Shown: one piece after another, positions 8,358 through 17,039 of the stretch | Layout of the letters: every line of letters begins with the position of its first letter | Position numbering within the stretch: the first letter of the stretch is position 1 | Program-made: the position numbers and the translations under genes | The notes under the pieces: generated by a model | Database searches by the model: none | What the model saw: the letters and a program-made list of their open reading frames with translations, nothing else | What the model was told of the DNA's origin: nothing | Source of the DNA: Thermococcus chitonophagus | GTDB lineage: Archaea; Methanobacteriota_B; Thermococci; Thermococcales; Thermococcaceae | Direction of reading: 5' to 3' | Length of the DNA stretch: 64,000 nucleotides | Assembly (NCBI RefSeq): GCF_002214605.1 | Contig: NZ_CP015193.1 | Location: 1,406,978 to 1,470,977, forward strand

Positions 8358-10139
8358 CTAAGAGTTTCTTTTTAGGAGGACAAAGAGTGCAACGATCAAA
8401 ATTGCAGCTGGCCCGCAAACTCCCCCTCTTTTTGTGGGCACAGTTTCTGGTTTAGGAATTGTGATATTACTGGGAACATTACTTCCTAGTACATATTTAT
8501 CAGGAATCCATACTGGAGGTTTCTCCTGCAATCCCTCAAGAACAGCAGCTAGCAGGGGGTGAGAACTTGTTCCTGGTTTCCTATCTGCAGTAATCTCCCA
8601 AATCATTACTCCACCAAGGCTCTGGTTTAGCATATATTGAGTTTTTATGAGTATACTCCTTGGATCATCGAACGTTATGAATATCCTTTTACTCTCTGAA
8701 TACAGCCAAGGAACCTTAGAGTAGTTGTCCCAAAAGTACTCATACTCCCCGGTCTTAGCTTTATCCGCTACATCCCAATAGTCCATTATACCATGAGTTT
8801 CTGCAGCTGATCCCCAAGTTCCGGCGGGAGTTCCTTTATATGGCTGGAATAGACCATGATTCTTTGGCGGGACATTAGCAAAGCTTCTAGCGTAAAATGG
8901 TATCCCAAGAACTATTTTGGTCCTATCAGGAACGTGCTCTATGTACCACTTGATTGTTTGATCAACAGAACCATAGTCAGGCCCATTTGGATTTCTGTAT
9001 AAGGGAGCATTGTGTCCAGTTACTGGGCTCCACGGCCCTATATAGTCATAAGTCATGACGTTTATGAAATCTAAGTACTTACTTGCCTCTTTCCAATCTA
9101 TCCTAGAAGCAATCTCAAGGTTTGCTGGTGCTGCAACCGTAAGTAGATAATGCTTATGATCTTCCCTTCCCACATCATCCAATGCTTTTCTGAATTCCTT
9201 GAGTAGGACTATGAAGTTCCTGGGATCATCTGGGCTAACGTAGTTGCCCTCCATCCCACCGCCGCCTGGATACTCCCAATCAATATCAATTCCATCGAGG
9301 TTATATTTCCGAATTATTGCTATCGCACTTTTAATGAATTCTTGTCTTTTCTTTGGATCTGCAGCTACTGGAGAGAAGTACTTGCTTAGAGTCCAACCTC
9401 CCACTGATATCAAAAACTTAACAGCTGGATACCTACTTTTAAGCTCCTTAAAGGCTTCCAAATTCATAGGATCGGCCCAAGGATCAGCCCATGTTACTGT
9501 TCCATTTTCTAGCAACTTTAGGAAGGCATAATTGACATGGGTCACGTTTTCAAAAGGAACATCATAAGGTGAAAATGCTCTCGCGTAGATTCCCCAGGAG
9601 ATATAATAAACAACAATTCTATACGGCTGTGGAGGAGTTGTCACTTTGATAACATTAGAGGGTGTCCCTCGCTTCCCATCCTTACCATCCTTAAATACTG
9701 GGACAACGATATAGTAATAAGTTGTATTCCCTGTAACATTGAAATAATCAACGGCGGTATTCGTCGGAGTTATTGGTCCTAATTTCTCCCAGTAATCTCC
9801 TTCTTGAGGAGGTTGGGATGTAACTTTCTTGGCTTTCCATAAATAACCCTGGTATTCCACGATCTCACCTGGGAGATAGTTCCAATTCTCCTTATATTTA
9901 GTATAGTTACTCCAATTAACAACGAAAATCAAGTTCGGGGAGGAATACACGTCTCTAGGGTTAGTGGATCTATATACCTCATAAGCTTTGACATTTGAAA
10001 GGGGAGTCCAGGTTAAGTTTACTGCATCCCATGCTATTGGCTGTGCCTTTAGCTTAATTTCTGACTTAGAGAGAACTGGGGTTGGAGTAGCAAATAATAT
10101 AACTATTACTACCAGAGTTAAAGCCAAGGCTCTTTTCAT
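8358..10139 (-). CDS. Secreted, anchored GH18 chitinase (ChiB-like)
   Basis: 593 residues from the ATG at 10139 (GGGGTGA five bases upstream; an in-frame start at 10163 is unsupported). Order: signal peptide (about 1-24); a fibronectin-III-like domain (TWTPLSNVKAYEVYRS) carrying a CBM5/12-like insert with Trp/Tyr residues (YLPGEIVEYQGYLWKAKKV); a GH18 catalytic barrel with DGIDIDWEYPGGGG, catalytic Glu289; and a C-terminal CGPAAILIVALFVLLKRN tail, a CGP-type archaeal sorting/anchor signal. It would cut chitin chains at the cell surface. The gene follows the GH12/GH18 enzyme by about 107 bases on the same strand, so they form an operon. Gene order matches the split chitinase locus I recall from P. 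furiosus. Confidence 0.93.
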   Translation of the reverse strand: MKRALALTLVVIVILFATPTPVLSKSEIKLKAQPIAWDAVNLTWTPLSNVKAYEVYRSTNPRDVYSSPNLIFVVNWSNYTKYKENWNYLPGEIVEYQGYLWKAKKVTSQPPQEGDYWEKLGPITPTNTAVDYFNVTGNTTYYYIVVPVFKDGKDGKRGTPSNVIKVTTPPQPYRIVVYYISWGIYARAFSPYDVPFENVTHVNYAFLKLLENGTVTWADPWADPMNLEAFKELKSRYPAVKFLISVGGWTLSKYFSPVAADPKKRQEFIKSAIAIIRKYNLDGIDIDWEYPGGGGMEGNYVSPDDPRNFIVLLKEFRKALDDVGREDHKHYLLTVAAPANLEIASRIDWKEASKYLDFINVMTYDYIGPWSPVTGHNAPLYRNPNGPDYGSVDQTIKWYIEHVPDRTKIVLGIPFYARSFANVPPKNHGLFQPYKGTPAGTWGSAAETHGIMDYWDVADKAKTGEYEYFWDNYSKVPWLYSESKRIFITFDDPRSILIKTQYMLNQSLGGVMIWEITADRKPGTSSHPLLAAVLEGLQEKPPVWIPDKYVLGSNVPSNITIPKPETVPTKRGGVCGPAAILIVALFVLLKRNS

Positions 10140-10246
10140 ACATGTCACCCCAATGAATCTCAAAGAAAACCCTTAAGGCGTTTGTTTTAAACCTATAAAA
10201 CAAGAATATAGGAAAAGAAAAGTGTTTCAAAAGAAATTAGAGGAAA

Positions 10247-13105
10247 TCAAGTTGAAGATACTGCTTGTTGAGTAACTGGTTGGTAGCCAAAGGCTTCCAT
10301 GAATTTTACGAAGACGTGGCTGTAAGCCCAGTCTGGGTCACTAGTACCCCTGTGGAGTGGTGAAACTTGGCCCTCTGGGCCTGGGTGATCCCTGTCTACA
10401 CTCCAGAACGCCAAAGCTCTTATCTTATACTGAATTGCCCAGTCTACAAGGGTCTGAGCATCCTGTAGTGTGAACACACTCTTGTCGTCATTGACTCCAA
10501 TCATTGGGGTCAGACCGATCATACCCCAGATCTCCTCATCAGTCTTGTTTGGATAAAGCTGCTTGAGCTGGTTGAATAAGTTCTGGGCAACCTTTATTGC
10601 GTTCTCAGCATTTGATGGGGTCCAGTAGTAATCCATAGTCATTGCATTGACCCTGTCTATCTTTACACCCTTCTCAACCATTGTCTTAATTAGGGAGTAT
10701 CCTGAGCCCGTTAATCCGACACCTGGATCACTTGGTAGGGTGAAGCTTATCTTAACCCATGGCCTTTCTCTCTGAACAATCAGGAGTGCATCTGCCAGCA
10801 TGTTTGCATCAACATAGGACTCAATGTCAAAGTCCAAGTACGTTGCATTGTACATGTCAATTATCTGGATGTACCACTGGGCTAACTGCTCAGCACTCTG
10901 AGCTTGCTGACAGAGGTATGGCCCAACGGCACCTCCGAAGGCTATGATGACCTCACCACCCATCTTCCTGAGGTCATTGACCTCCTGAACGAAGGTATCT
11001 AATGGCAATGCACCACCCCATGATGGACCGTAAGCGGAACTGTAGATGATGAATGCAAGCGTGAAGTACTTGGTTCCTGTAAGCTGAGCATACTCCGTGA
11101 GAGGCTTGTGGACTGAGAGTGTCATATCGATGTATGGAGCGAAGAAGTGCTCTGGAATAGGATTGGCACCCACTGGGGCTGGGACTTCAGTCTGAGTAGT
11201 GGTGGTAGTTGTGGTCTGGGTTGGAGTGCTCGTAGTTGTAGTGGTAGTAGTGGTTGTAGTTGGAGCTGGAGTTGCTGTGGTAGTAGTCGTAGTTGTTGTG
11301 GTAGTGGTTGTTGAGGTTGTTGTGGTGGCCTCGCCCGAGCTAGGCCACACATCCCAGATTTCTCCGTTTATTTCGAGGATTATTTGTTTGACTCCGCTGA
11401 CTGGGCCGTTGACGATGAATCCAAAGCTTGCCGTTGGACCCTTGTTCCAACTGAGTGGCGTGAAGACTACCCAATCACCCTCTTGGCTCTTCTGGACACC
11501 CCAGTAGTTGCCCATCTGGGTTGATGAATCAAGCTGGACTTTAACAACCCAATCGTACTGCCCACCAAGGTTTAGGGTAATGTCAAACTGCCCACCAGTA
11601 CCCCAATCATTAACCTTAACACTCATCGAACCAGGCTTAACCGGACTACCAGCCGAACTAGTAGTCGTAGTAGTCACAGTACTCGTAGTTGTTGAGGCAG
11701 TAGTTGTGCTGGTAACAGTAGTAGTGGTAGTGGTTGTAGTTGTAGTAGTTGTGACAGTGGTTGTTGAGGTTGTTGGAACTGACGTTGTAGTAGTCGTCGT
11801 AGTAGTGGTAACGGTTGTAGTACCCGTCTCAGACGGCACCTGAGACACCTCAGGCCACACATCCCAGACTTCCCCGTTTATAACAAGCACTATTGACTCA
11901 ACGGGCATATCTCCGGATGCTATGAATCCGAAGCTAGCTGTTGGGCCCTTGTTCCAGCTCTTTGGTGTGAATACTGCGGTCCCATCTTCCTTGTAGGTAA
12001 GATCAGCGCTCCAGTAACTTGTGATCTTTGAACCCTCCTTTAGCTTGACTTCAATAGTCCAGTCATATTGACCGTCAAGATAGAGGGTGCATGAGTATTG
12101 AGTAGCACTTCCCCAGCTATTTACCCTAACGTCAAGTGTTCCAGGTCTTATTGGATTCTGAATGTTTGAAGATGTCGTCTGGGTTTGTGATATGGAAGAC
12201 GTTGTTGAGGGTGATTCCACATCTTGTTGGAGTAAAGGTTGCTTGCTAACTTCGAAATTCTTTATACTCCAGTTAAAGAGTGCCGATGTAGTTGTAGGAT
12301 TTCCAAACTCTGTACCAATTTCCCAATCCTGCATGTAGAGATTTCCTATATCCACTTGTGTGTATTCTTGAACTTTTTTGACAAATAATGTTGGATCAAT
12401 TTCTATTTCTGCACTCTTCATTGGTGTTGTCAATCTAAAGGCAAAGTACGTCCATCCACTACCAATGCTATCTTTCTTCCAAACTTCAAATGTCCCGTTT
12501 ATGAGTTTTCCATTAATAATGATGGGTATCTTGACTGTGTCTATTATCCTACCAGCCGGATTTATCTTGTTATTATAAAGCCAGACCATGATCTCTACTT
12601 CTCCAGCCCTAACTCCAGTTGTCCTTAGTTGATCCGTTGTTAACCAAGTTTCCATTGCAAAATTAATTGGCAGATTAGGATCATGCTCAAGGTTGTAACT
12701 AAATTTTACAGTAAAGCCAGTAAGATCTGACACCTTCTTTGGTAGATCTATAAGTCCATCCGCTTTATTTCTGTTCCAAGGCTTGTTCCCAATGTATATC
12801 TCCGGGTATCCATGAACCCAAGTATTGGGATTTTTAGTAATGATGTTTGTTAAGTTGCTAAAGAACCGTATTTCATTACTAACAGGATCGTATTCCATGA
12901 TTTGCTTCCCATCTGCGTCTTGGATGTTCCATGGATTGATTTCCATTACGAAATCTGAAATGCCATCCCCATTCATATCGACAAACGCTGTAGGCCATTG
13001 GTTGCCTGGGAACTCTCGTATTATGGGCTCTTGGGCAGAGGCTGGAAAACTCATAATTGTTGCAAGTAGTGTCAGGACACTTAATATAATTGCAACTCTC
13101 TTCAT
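10247..13105 (-). CDS. Multidomain secreted glycosidase: GH12-CBM2-CBM2-GH18
   Basis: 952 residues. Signal peptide (1-24). Residues about 27-290 closely resemble the P. furiosus GH12 endoglucanase EglA as I recall it: WVHGYPEIYIGNKPWN, nucleophile Glu171 in EIMVWLY and acid/base Glu266 in WEIGTEFGNP. Two CBM2-type domains (about 318-420 and 490-590) share LGGQYDW/LDGQYDW, SWNKGPTASFGF and NGEVWDVWP. Thr-rich linkers at about 427-485 and 593-640. C-terminal GH18 domain (about 648-945) with YLDFDIES, catalytic Glu762. It has no membrane anchor, unlike the next gene. GH18 cuts chitin; GH12 would cut beta-1,4-glucans or mixed glycans. Start supported by GGGGAG and signal peptide. It is the first gene of the operon. 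Confidence 0.94.
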   Translation of the reverse strand: MKRVAIILSVLTLLATIMSFPASAQEPIIREFPGNQWPTAFVDMNGDGISDFVMEINPWNIQDADGKQIMEYDPVSNEIRFFSNLTNIITKNPNTWVHGYPEIYIGNKPWNRNKADGLIDLPKKVSDLTGFTVKFSYNLEHDPNLPINFAMETWLTTDQLRTTGVRAGEVEIMVWLYNNKINPAGRIIDTVKIPIIINGKLINGTFEVWKKDSIGSGWTYFAFRLTTPMKSAEIEIDPTLFVKKVQEYTQVDIGNLYMQDWEIGTEFGNPTTTSALFNWSIKNFEVSKQPLLQQDVESPSTTSSISQTQTTSSNIQNPIRPGTLDVRVNSWGSATQYSCTLYLDGQYDWTIEVKLKEGSKITSYWSADLTYKEDGTAVFTPKSWNKGPTASFGFIASGDMPVESIVLVINGEVWDVWPEVSQVPSETGTTTVTTTTTTTTTSVPTTSTTTVTTTTTTTTTTTTVTSTTTASTTTSTVTTTTTSSAGSPVKPGSMSVKVNDWGTGGQFDITLNLGGQYDWVVKVQLDSSTQMGNYWGVQKSQEGDWVVFTPLSWNKGPTASFGFIVNGPVSGVKQIILEINGEIWDVWPSSGEATTTTSTTTTTTTTTTTTATPAPTTTTTTTTTTSTPTQTTTTTTTQTEVPAPVGANPIPEHFFAPYIDMTLSVHKPLTEYAQLTGTKYFTLAFIIYSSAYGPSWGGALPLDTFVQEVNDLRKMGGEVIIAFGGAVGPYLCQQAQSAEQLAQWYIQIIDMYNATYLDFDIESYVDANMLADALLIVQRERPWVKISFTLPSDPGVGLTGSGYSLIKTMVEKGVKIDRVNAMTMDYYWTPSNAENAIKVAQNLFNQLKQLYPNKTDEEIWGMIGLTPMIGVNDDKSVFTLQDAQTLVDWAIQYKIRALAFWSVDRDHPGPEGQVSPLHRGTSDPDWAYSHVFVKFMEAFGYQPVTQQAVSST
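11190..11330 (-). repeat. ACN-codon repeat encoding Thr-rich linker 2
   Basis: Low-complexity DNA, on the coding strand mainly ACN threonine codons broken by Pro, Ser and Ala, linking CBM2-2 to the GH18 domain. It gives long spurious frames on the other strand. Such tracts vary in length between strains. Confidence 0.85.
11655..11830 (-). repeat. ACN-codon repeat encoding Thr-rich linker 1
   Basis: Threonine-codon repeat between the two CBM2 domains with embedded Val-Thr units. Likely O-glycosylated in the secreted protein, by analogy with linkers of other extracellular glycosidases (inference). Confidence 0.85.
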
Positions 13106-13232
13106 ACTCTCCCCTCCACGCCTTGATAGATTCTGAGGGATTCAGAACTTGGTGTATTTAAGAATTTTGAAGCAAATTATGTAGATATGACAAAAATAAA
13201 AGGTTCTAAGAGAGAAATAGTTACATCGCTGT

Positions 13233-14123
13233 CTATTTTATTATCTCCTGCTTAATAACCTCCGCTATCTCCCTTATTGCCTGCGAGGCTTTTGACTCTG
13301 GGAACGCTTCAATGAAGGGCCTAAGCATCGACATGCTCTTTGGAATTGCAGAGTCATAGGGTATCTCACCCAGAATTGGTATTCCCTCTTGCTCCGCCCA
13401 CTCCTTAAGGCCGGTGAACCCCGGATTTATATCGGCCTTATTTATTATCAGGTAGGCAGGCTCGTGGAAGTGCTGGACGACTTTGTATACTCTCTGAACA
13501 TCGCTCAACGAGGCTGGAGTTGGCTCAGCTATTAGAATTGCTACGTCGGCCCCTCCAACGCTCGCTATAACTTGGCATCCAATCCCTGCAGCCGAATCAA
13601 CGATCATATGCTCTAGATTTTGCTCCTTCATTATCTGCTTAGCCCACTCCTTCTCCTCCGTGACTAACTTACCGCTCTCTGGCCTTCCAACGTCGAGCTG
13701 TGCCGAGATTATCGGGAAGCCATACTTGGTTGTGGCCTTCCTTATAACTCCAGAGCGAACCTGCTCCAGCGTTATCGTTCCTGGGACAGGGCACACTAAA
13801 CCACAAACATTGCAACCCTCACAGGTGAGCTCGTTGACCACGTAATTACCTTCATCGTCAACGTAGATGCACTCGTAGGGACACCTCATCTGGCAGATTC
13901 CACAGCGGATGCACGTTTCCGTGTTAATTCTGGCTATCTTCGCCCCAACGTGCTCCCTCTCCTCCTCCCACTCAGTTACCCCCAGGAGTAGGCCAAGGTT
14001 TGGAGCTTCAGCATCTGCATCAACCGCTATTAGCCTGTACTCATCCTTGAGCAGGTAAAGTAGAGATGCTGTAACCGTGCTCTTGCCAACACCACCCTTA
14101 CCGCTCGCTATAACTATCTGCAT
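13233..14123 (-). CDS. MinD-superfamily P-loop ATPase with inserted ferredoxin domain (second of a tandem pair)
   Basis: 296 residues. Deviant Walker A GKGGVGKST (8-16), Switch I DADAEAPN, then two inserted 4Fe-4S clusters (CIRCGICQMRCPYEC and CEGCNVCGLVCPVPG, about 72-116), then the rest of the MinD/ParA fold (VDSAAGIGCQVIAS; INKADINPG). Such proteins are thought to bind or move Fe-S clusters or assist metallocofactor assembly, but the family is not well defined. GGGGGTGAT precedes ATG. Four bases separate it from the paralogue upstream. Confidence 0.93.
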   Translation of the reverse strand: MQIVIASGKGGVGKSTVTASLLYLLKDEYRLIAVDADAEAPNLGLLLGVTEWEEEREHVGAKIARINTETCIRCGICQMRCPYECIYVDDEGNYVVNELTCEGCNVCGLVCPVPGTITLEQVRSGVIRKATTKYGFPIISAQLDVGRPESGKLVTEEKEWAKQIMKEQNLEHMIVDSAAGIGCQVIASVGGADVAILIAEPTPASLSDVQRVYKVVQHFHEPAYLIINKADINPGFTGLKEWAEQEGIPILGEIPYDSAIPKSMSMLRPFIEAFPESKASQAIREIAEVIKQEIIK

Positions 14124-14127
14124 TTTA

Positions 14128-14991
14128 TCACCCCCTCAAGAACTCGTAAATCCTCTCGGCGATTTCCCGGAATATCTCGGCCTCGGGATAATCGGTCGTT
14201 ACAATCGGGGTTCCAGAAACGTACGTCTTCACGATGTTCTCACTGTACGGTATCTCGGCTATCACCTTGGCCTTGTACTTCTCAGCTCTCCTGTAGACTT
14301 CGTTAACGTCACCCAGATCTGCCCTGTTGATGACAACCCAGGTTTCAATTCCCATAAGCTTGCCGAGCTGTAAAATCAACTCAGTATCGTGGATTCCTAA
14401 AGGAGTTGGCTCGGTGACCGCTATTAAGAGCTGAGATCCCTCAATGGCCTTTGAAACTGTATTTCCGGTTCCAGCAGCTGTATCAACTATCAAGAGCTCG
14501 TAGTCAAGGTTTTTGAGCCTCTTCTTGGCGGCAACTACTAATGGCATCGATCTCTCTTCTCCTTCCCTGAGCTTTCCTGTCACAAGGGTAAAGCCGTAGG
14601 GGGTTGGCGTAACGTACGTGTGACCAATAAGCCTCGAGCCTTCCTGTATTGCCCCGGGAACCGGACAGACTATCTCACAGGCCCTGCAGCCCGAGCACAG
14701 TGTGGGCATTAGGAAGGGCGTTCCATCCTTCAGGGTTATTATCGCGTGCTCCTCACAGACCTCCGCGCACTTCCTGCACTTTATGCACTTTGAATAGTCG
14801 AACTTCGGCATGAACTGGTTTACCTCCTCCTCGTTTTGCAGCTCAACCCCTAAGAGGAGGTGATCGTTTGGGGCTTCAACGTCTAAATCAGCTAGGATAA
14901 GCTTGAATCTTTTAGCTAATTCAACTGCAACGTTTATGGCAACTGTTGATTTGCCCGTTCCGCCTTTCCCACCGCTTATCGCTATCTGCAT
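14128..14991 (-). CDS. MinD-superfamily P-loop ATPase with inserted ferredoxin domain (first of a tandem pair)
   Basis: 287 residues, paralogue of the next gene: GKGGTGKST (8-16), DLDVEAPN, clusters CIKCRKCAEVC and CSGCRACEIVCPVPG, VDTAAGTGNTVS, INRADLGDV. The pair could form a heterodimer, as ParA/MinD proteins dimerise across ATP (inference). GGAGGTGAG lies before ATG. Its promoter has a TATA element (15037-15024, AATTTTAAAAATAT on the minus strand) directly followed by the palindrome ATTAGG-n4-CCTAAT, where a repressor would block transcription. Confidence 0.93.
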   Translation of the reverse strand: MQIAISGGKGGTGKSTVAINVAVELAKRFKLILADLDVEAPNDHLLLGVELQNEEEVNQFMPKFDYSKCIKCRKCAEVCEEHAIITLKDGTPFLMPTLCSGCRACEIVCPVPGAIQEGSRLIGHTYVTPTPYGFTLVTGKLREGEERSMPLVVAAKKRLKNLDYELLIVDTAAGTGNTVSKAIEGSQLLIAVTEPTPLGIHDTELILQLGKLMGIETWVVINRADLGDVNEVYRRAEKYKAKVIAEIPYSENIVKTYVSGTPIVTTDYPEAEIFREIAERIYEFLRG

Positions 14992-15007
14992 CTCCTCACC
15001 TCCGAGA

Positions 15008-15023
15008 ATTAGGTCAGCCTAAT
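15008..15023. promoter_or_regulatory. ATTAGG-n4-CCTAAT palindrome, candidate metal-repressor operator
   Basis: ATTAGGTCAGCCTAAT: perfect six-base arms around four bases. It lies just downstream of the TATA element of the ATPase pair and 17 bases before the first ATG. The same arms recur at 16025-16040. TTAGG/CCTAA arms are typical of DtxR/IdeR-type iron-regulator boxes, so an iron-responsive repressor is the leading guess. Confidence 0.7.
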
Positions 15024-15067
15024 ATTTTTAAAATTTGTGCATATGCTCAAATCTGTTTAATCGTTAG

Positions 15068-16012
15068 TCAGAGCCTTGACTTTAACTTTCTCATGTAGAA
15101 CTTCACGCCGTTGTACTCGAGCTCGATGAGCTTGCCTTCCCTGATTAGCTTTTCAACTACATCCCAGGAAGCATTTGCCTTCTTAAGCAGTTCCCTAACT
15201 GCATCTTCCCTCATTGGGTGAACCGCGGTTATCGAGAGTAAGTCTTCCTCAACGTTGCCCGTGAATGCGAAGGCGTTGCCTTCGTACCCTATCAGGTATT
15301 CAACGTTTTCAGGTCCAATGGCCTCGCTGAACAGTTGATATGTTAGATGAATAACCTCCTCACTCGCCGGTTTGACCCACTTCTCCGCTGGTGGCCTTGT
15401 TGGGATTGCGATGTAAGCTTTGTCGGGCTTTAAATCTTTCAGAAACTCCGCGATTCTTTTAAGCTCATTACCGTAGTCTATGTTTATCAGCATCGTTTCC
15501 GTAACAACGACTCCTGGAAATTCGTCCTTTAACGTGAGCATTCCCTCCAAAATTCTCTCCAAGCTTAAGGATTTGTGGGGCCTGTCAACTTTCCTCCACA
15601 CATCCTGGGTTACCGCGTCAAGCTTCAGTGAGATGAAGTCAAAGTTCATTAGATCCTCCCTAACATCATCCCTCCACACGAGGGACGAGTTAGTTAGGAT
15701 GGCTAGCTTTATTCCAATATCTTTGAGCATCTCAGCTTCCTTTCCCAGGTTAATATCCAGAGTTGGCTCCCCATCGGGAACGAAGGTTATATACTCTATC
15801 TCTTCCCCCTTTTCCAAGGCCTCGTTTACCTTCCTTTCAACGTCCTCCACTATCTCCTTGGGATCGTAGAATTCCTGCCTCTCGATCTGCATCTTTATCG
15901 TCCTTCCAATCTGGCAGTAAACGCAGGCGTAGCTACAGACTTTGTCCGGAATGTTGTTCACTCCAAGGCTCTTTCCAAGCCTTCTTGAAGGAACTGGACC
16001 GAAGGCTATCAT
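15068..16012 (-). CDS. Radical SAM protein (COG0731-like)
   Basis: 314 residues. FGPVPSRRLGKSLGVNN precedes the cluster motif CSYACVYC (C-x3-C-x2-C) that binds the SAM-cleaving 4Fe-4S. ITFVPDGEPTLD matches the GGEP SAM-binding region. ATG 16012 is preferred because GGTGGTG lies just upstream; the longer frame to 16084 runs through the promoter region. Members are often found near MinD-type Fe-S ATPases in archaea. The exact reaction is unknown. It is divergent from the DUF364 gene across a shared palindrome. Confidence 0.9.
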   Translation of the reverse strand: MIAFGPVPSRRLGKSLGVNNIPDKVCSYACVYCQIGRTIKMQIERQEFYDPKEIVEDVERKVNEALEKGEEIEYITFVPDGEPTLDINLGKEAEMLKDIGIKLAILTNSSLVWRDDVREDLMNFDFISLKLDAVTQDVWRKVDRPHKSLSLERILEGMLTLKDEFPGVVVTETMLINIDYGNELKRIAEFLKDLKPDKAYIAIPTRPPAEKWVKPASEEVIHLTYQLFSEAIGPENVEYLIGYEGNAFAFTGNVEEDLLSITAVHPMREDAVRELLKKANASWDVVEKLIREGKLIELEYNGVKFYMRKLKSRL

Positions 16013-16024
16013 ACCACCACCAAA

Positions 16025-16040
16025 ATTAGGTTGGCCTAAT
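16025..16040. promoter_or_regulatory. ATTAGG-n4-CCTAAT palindrome between radical SAM and DUF364 genes
   Basis: ATTAGGTTGGCCTAAT, perfect six-base arms. It lies 13 bases upstream of the radical SAM start and next to a TATA-like TATAAGG (16045-16051) facing the DUF364 gene, so one bound repressor could control both divergent genes. Same arms as at 15008-15023. Confidence 0.7.
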
Positions 16041-16082
16041 CGCGTATAAGGATTTATGACGAATGATGTGAAGATAAAGAAC

Positions 16083-16820
16083 ATGATATTGGGAAAGATT
16101 AAGAAGAAGGCCCTTAAGCTTATTGACGACCTTGAGATAGTGGACTTTTCCTTTGGCCTTCCTTATACATGGGTTCTCGTCGGGGGTAAAAAAGGCGGAG
16201 CATTGGGTGTGGCCATGACTTTGCCGGAGGAAGTTCAGAGGTACAGAAACTCGATAAAAGAAATTTCCCTTGAAGAGTTTATTGAGAAAGCAGACAGTAT
16301 AAACGTAATTGAAAGAACGCTTGGCCTCGCCGCGATAAATGCAGTCTCCCAGTACCACATAGACCTGAGCAACGCGGAGTGGGTAGATGTTCTTGAGCTT
16401 ATTCCAGAAAATGCTGAGAAGATAGCGATAATTGGCAACATGCCTCCTCTAGTGAAGGCCCTAAAAGATAAGTACGAGATTTATGTTTTTGAGAGGAACG
16501 CGAAGCTCTGGGATAAGGATACATACAGTGATACCCTCGAGTACCACCTATTGCCGGAGATGGATATAGTAATTGCAAGTGCCAGTTGCCTAGTTAATGC
16601 CACAATAGATATGCTACTTGAGAGAGCCAAAAAGGCAAAACTGTTTGTTTTAACGGGCCCGACAGGTCAACTACTTCCAGAGTTCCTTAAGGGAACAGTG
16701 GTAACTCACCTAGCGGCGATGAAAGTCATCAATATAGAAAAGGCACTCCTCGGTCTAAAGCTGGGGAGTTTTAAAGGATTCGAGGAGGGAAATAAAAAGT
16801 ACGTGGTAGAGGTGCCCTAA
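16083..16820 (+). CDS. DUF364/DUF4213 family protein, putative heavy-metal chelation
   Basis: About 245 residues starting MILGKIKKKALKLI; an in-frame ATG at 16056 lies too near the TATA element and is less likely. The N-part (LPYTWVLVGGKKGGALGVAMTL) and the C-part (IAIIGNMPPLVKALK; DIVIASASCLVNATIDMLLERA; VLTGPTGQLLPEFL) fit the two-domain DUF4213-DUF364 proteins, whose structures suggested a metal-binding or enolase-like role. Function not proven. The palindrome in its promoter joins it with the radical SAM and Fe-S ATPase genes. Its stop overlaps the next convergent gene by four bases. Confidence 0.85.
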   Translation: MILGKIKKKALKLIDDLEIVDFSFGLPYTWVLVGGKKGGALGVAMTLPEEVQRYRNSIKEISLEEFIEKADSINVIERTLGLAAINAVSQYHIDLSNAEWVDVLELIPENAEKIAIIGNMPPLVKALKDKYEIYVFERNAKLWDKDTYSDTLEYHLLPEMDIVIASASCLVNATIDMLLERAKKAKLFVLTGPTGQLLPEFLKGTVVTHLAAMKVINIEKALLGLKLGSFKGFEEGNKKYVVEVP

Positions 16821-17038
16821 AGGAGCTTTCTGAAGTAGCTCTTTAGCGCGGCCCAATTCAAGTAGATGTGAACCACAGAAAGGCCGAAGAATGCGAAGCC
16901 TAAATAGATGTGGAGTGTATCAGATACTTCCACTGGTAGCGAAGGAAAGAGCCTTCCTAAAAGCAGTATAGTTCCAGTTATACCTGTTATCAGCCACAGG
17001 AAGAATAAGACTATTGAAACGAACATCCTCAGTCTCAT
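16817..17038 (-). CDS. DUF4405-like small membrane protein
   Basis: 73 residues with two hydrophobic helices; the second carries DTLHIYLGFAFFGLSVVHIYLNW, with two histidines one helix apart as in cytochrome-b-type membrane proteins of the DUF4405 kind. It might bind haem or serve as a membrane anchor, but this is not shown. GGAGGGG precedes ATG. One base separates it from the secreted-protein gene upstream on the same strand, so they share a message. Confidence 0.75.
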   Translation of the reverse strand: MRLRMFVSIVLFFLWLITGITGTILLLGRLFPSLPVEVSDTLHIYLGFAFFGLSVVHIYLNWAALKSYFRKLL

Positions 17039-17039
17039 T

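Noticed and set aside
11199-11843. Long plus-strand frames rich in valine
   Set aside because: They are the reverse strand of the Thr-rich linkers of the glycosidase; low complexity, no start signals.
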